Origin: Methanosphaera sp. WGK6
GTDB taxonomy: Archaea; Methanobacteriota; Methanobacteria; Methanobacteriales; Methanobacteriaceae
Assembly: GCF_001729965.1 (NCBI RefSeq)
Contig: NZ_JRWK01000003.1
Span: 1-64,000, forward strand
Length of the DNA stretch: 64,000 nucleotides
Direction: 5' to 3'
The translations under genes were made by a program, and so were the position numbers. Position 1 is the stretch's first letter, and every line of letters begins with the position of its first letter. The notes beneath the pieces were generated by a model, which was not told where the DNA came from, made no database searches, and was given only the letters and a program-made list of their open reading frames with translations. Shown piece after piece: positions 59,065-64,000 of this stretch.

Positions 59065-59934
59065 TTAGTTAAGATTTTTCTTAATAACTACACTACTACC
59101 TAGAGGAACACCAATTTCATTTGATATAACATTACATTTAGTACTTAATAAAAAGAATACGGGTTTTTCAATAGTCATTTCAGTTAATCCTTCAAAATTA
59201 CCCATACCTTTACTAATTATTAAATCAACACTATTAAGAAGATTAGTCATTTCAATAGATATGTAGTCTTCAACAATCCCTACACTAGCAGCACCAGTAG
59301 TTATTAATGTTGCATATTTATATAATTCTAGATTTTCAGCATCTTGCATCAATGCATCATTTAATATTGGTCCTTCTTTCACTGCTAGAATAATTTCAAC
59401 ATTATAATCTTCTTTTATTTTTTTAACTAGTAATTTATCAAATACTATTTCTCCACCATTATCCACCAAATATAGAATAGTATTAGCTTTTGTAAGTGCT
59501 GAATCTAATTTGTCTAAATCATTAATTATAAATGGCTTGTTTATTTGTTTTTTAATTAAAGTTTCCATATCAGTTGTCTGATCTAATGCTCCAAAATCAA
59601 TAATATTTCCTGCAACAGCAGCTTTAACATAGTTTTCAAGTGTAGGATTTTTTTGAATCATTTCTTCAATACTGGGAATTAATTTTTCAGCAACACTATT
59701 TCCTTCTTCACGTAAAACTTTATAAGGATCATTATTTCCTGTTTTTTTCATAATAAGGTGATGTAAGTCTGTACCTAATTTGTTGGAACGTGTATTTTTT
59801 TTAAAATTTTTTTCAATAAATGTTAACACATCTAATGTAACATCCATACGTTTTTCATCATCATCCACAGCATGTTCTATTGCTTCTCTTGATTGTCTTA
59901 GCATACATGATGCACATTCATAGTTAACTTTCAC
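59065..59934 (-). CDS. DUF89/ARMT1-like damage-control phosphatase
   Basis: The 289-residue protein has the DUF89 pattern: an N-terminal CASCMLRQSREAIEH (8-22), FLAMENTS such as AVAGNIIDFGALDQT near 107-121 with the metal Asp/Asn site, ILYLVDNGGEIVFDKLLVKK near 153-172, and ISKGMGNFEGLTE near 239-251. Members are metal-dependent phosphatases that remove damaged sugar phosphates or related metabolites; the substrate here is unknown. It is convergent with the TrmB-type gene across six bases. Confidence 0.88.
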   Translation of the reverse strand: MKVNYECASCMLRQSREAIEHAVDDDEKRMDVTLDVLTFIEKNFKKNTRSNKLGTDLHHLIMKKTGNNDPYKVLREEGNSVAEKLIPSIEEMIQKNPTLENYVKAAVAGNIIDFGALDQTTDMETLIKKQINKPFIINDLDKLDSALTKANTILYLVDNGGEIVFDKLLVKKIKEDYNVEIILAVKEGPILNDALMQDAENLELYKYATLITTGAASVGIVEDYISIEMTNLLNSVDLIISKGMGNFEGLTEMTIEKPVFFLLSTKCNVISNEIGVPLGSSVVIKKNLN

Positions 59935-60131
59935 TCTATCGTAACCTCTTTTAATTTATTCTAATTCTTTATTTTATTATTATATTGATTTTTACTCTTT
60001 ATCTATTTTTAAATATTTTCTAGTAAAAATACCTAAAATATAAGTATTGTAAAAATGAAATCTAATAGTATAATTAACTATTAACTTTCAACTTCGATTT
60101 TTCTAATTATAATAAAATGGAGAGACATAAA

Positions 60132-61535
60132 GTGCAAAATGATTTGCAAGATAAATGTGGTGTTATAGGTATATACTCTTATGATGAATCTGTAGATGTA
60201 GCGTCTTGGATTTATTCTGGATTATATACTCTCCAGCATAGAGGACAAGAATCTGCTGGAATAAGTGTTTTAAAAGAAGGACGGATAAATACACATGTTG
60301 GAATGGGTTTGGTTTCTGACGTGTTTGATAATGATTTATTAGATATATTAAATGGTAATGTAGGAATAGGCCATGTACGTTATTCAACTACTGGTGATTC
60401 ATCCTATGAAAATTGTTCACCTTTTGTAGAACATAAAGAAAATATTATTATTTCAATGGGACACAATGGGGATATTGTAAATTCAAGTATACTTCGTAAA
60501 GAACTTTTAGATTCAAATCATGATTTTAAATCAACCACTGATTCTGAAGTAATTTGTCACATGATTATTGATGAATATAATAAGAATCCTGATGCAGTTG
60601 AAGCAATTAAAAAAACATGTTCTAAATTAATTGGATCATATGCTTTAGTAATTCTAATTAATGGTATTTTATATGCTGTTAGAGATCCATTAGGTATGAA
60701 ACCTTTGTCTTTAGGTAAAAGTGATGAATTTATAGTGGTTGCTTCTGAATCAGTAGCATTTGATTCCTTAGATATTGAGTATATTCGTTCATTAGAACCT
60801 GGGGAAATTCTTGCTATTGATGAGAATGGTAATGAATGTAGTTATTATTTAGATAGGGGAGAACATACTGCAAATTGTATGTTTGAGTACTTATATTTTG
60901 CAAGACCTGATAGTATAATTTTTGATAAAAGTGTTTATGAAGTACGTATGAATATAGGTAAAAAATTGGCTGAAGAATATCCAATTGATGCAGATGTTGT
61001 AATTGCAGTTCCTGATTCAGCAATACCTGCAACATTAGCTTATTCAAGAGCATCAGGGGTAGAATATGCTGAAGGCTTAATAAAAAATCGTTATGTTGGA
61101 AGAACATTTATCATGCCAACACAAAAAGATAGGGATCTTGCAGTAAAACTTAAAATGAATACTATTTCATCAGTACTTAAAGATAAACGTGTAATTGTAT
61201 TGGATGATAGTGTTGTAAGAGGAACAACATCTAAAACCATAATTAAAATGTTACGTGATGCAGGAGCAAAAGAAGTACATTTATTAGTGGGTTGTCCTGA
61301 AATTATATCTCCATGTTATTATGGAATAGCAATGGCAACTAAAGAAGAGTTATTAGCAGTTGACAGAACAAATGAAGAAATTAGAAAAGAGATAGGTGTG
61401 GATTCTATTGGATATATAAGTATTGAAGGACTTGTTGATGCAATTGGAACTCCAAGGGAAGATTTATGTTTAGGTTGTATAACTGGTGAGTATCCAACAG
61501 TTATTCCTCCAGAACTCGAAGATAATGAAGATTAA
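60132..61535 (+). CDS. purF: Amidophosphoribosyltransferase
   Basis: PurF makes phosphoribosylamine, the first step of purine synthesis. An N-terminal Ntn glutaminase domain has the nucleophile in DKCGVIGIYSYD (Cys9 here, so a short propeptide must be removed), TLQHRGQESAGISV and YSTTGDSSYENCSPF. The C-terminal phosphoribosyltransferase domain has VIVLDDSVVRGTTSKTI and DLCLGCITGEYPT at the end. GTG at 60132 has GGAG nine bases upstream; an in-frame ATG at 60117 has no such site and is the alternative. Confidence 0.95.
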   Translation: MQNDLQDKCGVIGIYSYDESVDVASWIYSGLYTLQHRGQESAGISVLKEGRINTHVGMGLVSDVFDNDLLDILNGNVGIGHVRYSTTGDSSYENCSPFVEHKENIIISMGHNGDIVNSSILRKELLDSNHDFKSTTDSEVICHMIIDEYNKNPDAVEAIKKTCSKLIGSYALVILINGILYAVRDPLGMKPLSLGKSDEFIVVASESVAFDSLDIEYIRSLEPGEILAIDENGNECSYYLDRGEHTANCMFEYLYFARPDSIIFDKSVYEVRMNIGKKLAEEYPIDADVVIAVPDSAIPATLAYSRASGVEYAEGLIKNRYVGRTFIMPTQKDRDLAVKLKMNTISSVLKDKRVIVLDDSVVRGTTSKTIIKMLRDAGAKEVHLLVGCPEIISPCYYGIAMATKEELLAVDRTNEEIRKEIGVDSIGYISIEGLVDAIGTPREDLCLGCITGEYPTVIPPELEDNED

Positions 61536-61589
61536 ATGCTCTTCTACTTTTTTTATTATTTATTTTTTTAATTTTAGGTATGTGATAGT

Positions 61590-62807
61590 ATGGTTGAATT
61601 ATTAGCACCTGCTAGGGATAAACGTTCAGTAAGTGCTGCAATAAATAATGATGCAGATGCAGTTTATGTAGGTATTACTGATTATAATATGCGTGCAAAT
61701 GTAGCTAATATTAATATTGATGATATTAAAGACATATCTCAGCAATGTCATGATAATGATAAACAATTATATGTATGTACGAATACTATTGTCACTGATG
61801 CTCAACTAGAAAAATATAGTAAACAATTAGTTAAATTAGAACAATATGATGTAGATGCACTTATTATTTCAGATATGGGTATGATTAATGTAGCAAATAA
61901 GACATCTATTCCATTACATTTAAGTGTTCAAGCAAATATTACAAATACGGAATCTTTAAAACTTTATAAAGAATTAGGTATAACACGTGCAGTTTTATCT
62001 AGGGAATTATCATTAGATAATATAAAACAAATTAAAAAGAATTCACCCATTGAAATAGAAACATTTGTTCATGGAGCAATGTGTGTAGCAATATCAGGTA
62101 GGTGTTTTTTAAGTTCTTATTTCTATGATAGAAATGCTAATTGTGGTGAATGTTTACAACCATGTAGGCAGGAATGGGTTCTGAAATCTACAGAAGAAAA
62201 AGAAGTGATTTTAACAACACCTGAAAATAATTCAATTGAACATTCAAGGTTATTAAGTCCACGTGATTTATGTTTAATAGAACATATTCCTGATTTAATG
62301 GATGCAAAAATAGATGCATTTAAATTAGAAGGAAGAGCACGTGCTGCAGATTATGTAGCAACAGTAACGAACTGTTATAGAAGTGCAATTGATTTATACG
62401 AATCTGGAAAATGGGATGAATATAGTGATGAATTATTACCTAACTGGAAGCATGAATTAAGTTCAGTATTCAATAGGGGATTTGATACTGGATTTTACTA
62501 TAGAACACCTAAAAAAACTAGCTTTGATAATAAAGCAACATATAAAAAGTTAGATATTGGACAAGTAACTAATTTTTATAAGAAAATTAATGTAGCTGAA
62601 ATAAAATTATGGGCTGATTTAAAGATAGGTGATACATTAATAATTCAGGGAAATAAAACTGGAAGTATAACTGAAGAAGTTAAATCGATGCAAGTTGATG
62701 GTAAATCAGTTAAAGAAGCTTCAAATAAATATGTTGGAATAAAAATTAAGGGAATTGTTCGTGAAAATGATCATGTGTATAAAAAAGTACCAATAAATGA
62801 GGAGTGA
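61590..62807 (+). CDS. Peptidase U32-family protein
   Basis: The 405-residue protein starts VELLAPARDKRSVSAAINND (2-21), has ADAVYVG, VFVHGAMCVAISGRCFLSSY-like segments near 158-178 (ETFVHGAMCVAISGRCFLSS) and the cluster cysteines NCGECLQPCRQEW near 187-199. The family includes RNA-hydroxylating (TrhP/RlhA) and ubiquinone-hydroxylating enzymes; many, despite the name, do not act as peptidases. RNA modification is a fair guess here. It lies six bases before cfbC. Confidence 0.88.
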   Translation: MVELLAPARDKRSVSAAINNDADAVYVGITDYNMRANVANINIDDIKDISQQCHDNDKQLYVCTNTIVTDAQLEKYSKQLVKLEQYDVDALIISDMGMINVANKTSIPLHLSVQANITNTESLKLYKELGITRAVLSRELSLDNIKQIKKNSPIEIETFVHGAMCVAISGRCFLSSYFYDRNANCGECLQPCRQEWVLKSTEEKEVILTTPENNSIEHSRLLSPRDLCLIEHIPDLMDAKIDAFKLEGRARAADYVATVTNCYRSAIDLYESGKWDEYSDELLPNWKHELSSVFNRGFDTGFYYRTPKKTSFDNKATYKKLDIGQVTNFYKKINVAEIKLWADLKIGDTLIIQGNKTGSITEEVKSMQVDGKSVKEASNKYVGIKIKGIVRENDHVYKKVPINEE

Positions 62808-62813
62808 ATAGTT

Positions 62814-63605
62814 ATGACTTTTAAAAAAATTGCTATATATGGAAAAGGGGGAATAGGAAAATCTACAACTGTATCTAATATTGCAGCAGCATATGATGGT
62901 TCAACATTTGTTATAGGTTGTGATCCTAAGGCTGATACAACAAGAACACTTGTAGGAAAACGTATCCCTACAATTTTAGATTCTATTAGAGAAAAAACAA
63001 ATCCTGATTTGGATGATATTGTATATAGTGGGTATAATAATACATTATGTGTTGAATCAGGTGGTCCTGAACCTGGGGTAGGTTGTGCTGGAAGAGGTGT
63101 TATTGTTGCAATGAAATTGCTTGATAAAGTAGGTGCTTTTGATGATAATCCTGATTTAATAATTTATGATGTTTTAGGAGATGTTGTATGTGGTGGTTTT
63201 AGTGTACCATTACGTGAAGAATATGCTGATGAGGTATATATTGTAACTAGTGGTGAGTATATGTCATTATATGCAGCTAATAATATTGCGAAAGGTATTG
63301 AAAGTTTAAATGGAAAATTAGGTGGTATTATTTGTAATTGTCGTAATGTGAAGGATGAAGTAGAAATTGTTACAGAATTTGCCTCTTTAATTTCAAGTAA
63401 AGTTATTGGTATCATTCCACGTAGTGATCTTGTACAAACTAGTGAGTTTAAGGCAAGTACGGTAGTAGAAACATTTCCTGATTCTGATCAATCAAATATA
63501 TATCATGATTTAATTGATACTATAATGGATAATGATAATTTTTCATCACCTACTCCTATGAATTCCGATGAATTTGAGAAGTTCTTTTATTCATATGTTA
63601 GTTAA
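62814..63605 (+). CDS. cfbC: Ni-sirohydrochlorin a,c-diamide cyclase reductase ATPase (NifH-like)
   Basis: CfbC feeds electrons from a [4Fe-4S] cluster, with ATP, to CfbD in F430 synthesis. The 263-residue NifH homologue has the P-loop GKGGIGKS at 10-17, VIGCDPKADTTRTL near 38-51, and cluster cysteines in GVGCAGRGV (near 97) and DVVCGGFSVPLR (near 127). No NifD, NifK or NifE/N genes are nearby, and the sequence and organism type point to the F430 role and not to nitrogenase. The partner cfbD is not in this window. Confidence 0.9.
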   Translation: MTFKKIAIYGKGGIGKSTTVSNIAAAYDGSTFVIGCDPKADTTRTLVGKRIPTILDSIREKTNPDLDDIVYSGYNNTLCVESGGPEPGVGCAGRGVIVAMKLLDKVGAFDDNPDLIIYDVLGDVVCGGFSVPLREEYADEVYIVTSGEYMSLYAANNIAKGIESLNGKLGGIICNCRNVKDEVEIVTEFASLISSKVIGIIPRSDLVQTSEFKASTVVETFPDSDQSNIYHDLIDTIMDNDNFSSPTPMNSDEFEKFFYSYVS

Positions 63606-64000
63606 ACCATTTATATGGTTTATATTCTATTTTTTTATAAGAGTTTATACAACTTTCCAGGGCATCTTCATAAGTGTCAAAATAATATAAATGTGAATTA
63701 CAATTACAGTCAGAACAGCCAAATGATTTAATATATTTTGATGTATCTTGGTTTATTTCATGGGATATTTCACATTCTATTTTTTCAGTACAGTATGTAT
63801 ATATCACTTGTTCTATTTTTGTAGTTTCATGAAGAAGTAAGTAATCAGCATGCCAATGTTTTTTCTTATCATTAGATAAATGACGTTTTATTCTATTAGA
63901 TAATGTACCTAATGCAGAACCCACATATACATAAAATCCTTTTTCAAAATCCATATTTCCTTTAGCACCAATTTTGATTGTTGTATTTTCTTTCATATTT
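63598..64000 (-). CDS. DUF123/GIY-YIG-like protein, 5' end outside the window
   Basis: The visible part holds KGFYVYVGSALGTLSNRIKRHL, the GIY-YIG-like core of DUF123, and a Cys-rich part GCSDCNCNSHLYYF. The ATG at 63996 would begin at ENTTIKIGAKG, but homologues have about 15 residues before this, so the true start probably lies past the window edge. It overlaps the convergent cfbC by eight bases. Confidence 0.75.
   Translation of the reverse strand, partial: NMKENTTIKIGAKGNMDFEKGFYVYVGSALGTLSNRIKRHLSNDKKKHWHADYLLLHETTKIEQVIYTYCTEKIECEISHEINQDTSKYIKSFGCSDCNCNSHLYYFDTYEDALESCINSYKKIEYKPYKWFN

Noticed and set aside
62814-63605. NifH of a nitrogenase
   Set aside because: No nifD/K/E/N or regulatory genes are near, and the sequence fits the methanogen CfbC group.

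Overview
This window reads as chromosome from a very AT-rich methanogenic archaeon of the order Methanobacteriales, most consistent with Methanosphaera. The evidence is the gene content: F420-dependent methylene-H4MPT reductase (mer), the F430 maturation ATPase cfbC, the McrA-thioamidating YcaO, methanogenesis marker MtxX/Mmp4, methanofuran kinase mfnE, pantoate kinase, archaeal FO/riboflavin genes (arfB, arfC-like), an A1A0 ATP synthase and a secreted protein with pseudomurein-binding repeats. The genus is inferred from base composition and gene style and is not proven.

Layout. 1-12 kb: cofactor and housekeeping genes, mostly on the minus strand (pantoate kinase, PHP phosphatase, arfC-like, TatD, UppS, MtxX, hemL, cbiC, arfB, a PUA protein) with a large Ski2-like helicase, Lsm and L37e on the plus strand. 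12-21 kb: pyruvate carboxylase subunit B; a larC-queC-DUF2284 minus-strand operon; a cobamide set (CobZ-like, cobS) followed by trm56; inositol-phosphate synthase; a YhaM-type nuclease. 21-32 kb: two separated type IV pilus-like loci (ATPase plus F protein; second F protein plus class III signal-peptide protein), an EF-1beta/zinc-ribbon/mfnE/pth2/ycaO operon, an M50 protease and an M24 peptidase. 32-41 kb: tRNA-binding protein, PRC-barrel, nadX, thg1, JAMM protease, serA, an HTH regulator and tiaS. 41-50 kb: the nine-gene ATP synthase operon H-I-K-E-C-F-A-B-D. 50-64 kb: ATP-grasp protein, a tiny membrane protein, tRNA-Gln, a large cell-wall protein with a transglutaminase-like domain, mer, the archaeosine radical SAM enzyme raSEA, hcp with a divergent TrmB-type regulator, DUF89, purF, a U32 peptidase, cfbC and an edge-truncated GIY-YIG-like protein.

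The most unusual signals are translational. larC and raSEA each need a -1 frameshift inside an A-rich tract; the two tracts share the 16-base sequence GAAAAAAAATAAAAAA, and neither downstream reading frame has a usable start codon before conserved protein sequence begins. Two other genes (the ATP-grasp protein and the cell-wall peptidase-like protein) have no ATG, GTG or TTG at their evident N-termini and appear to start at ATT; the second has an excellent ribosome-binding site. Also notable are a 57-base non-coding element present twice near the two pilus loci, a row of hairpins between lsm and rpl37e, a perfect palindrome at the tRNA-Gln start site, and 90 bases repeated without any change inside the rotor subunit gene of the ATP synthase.

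Functional links: queC and raSEA serve archaeosine; cbiC, CobZ-like and cobS serve cobamide; hemL and cfbC serve tetrapyrrole/F430; arfB and arfC-like serve riboflavin and F420; ycaO, cfbC, mer and mtxX serve methanogenesis.
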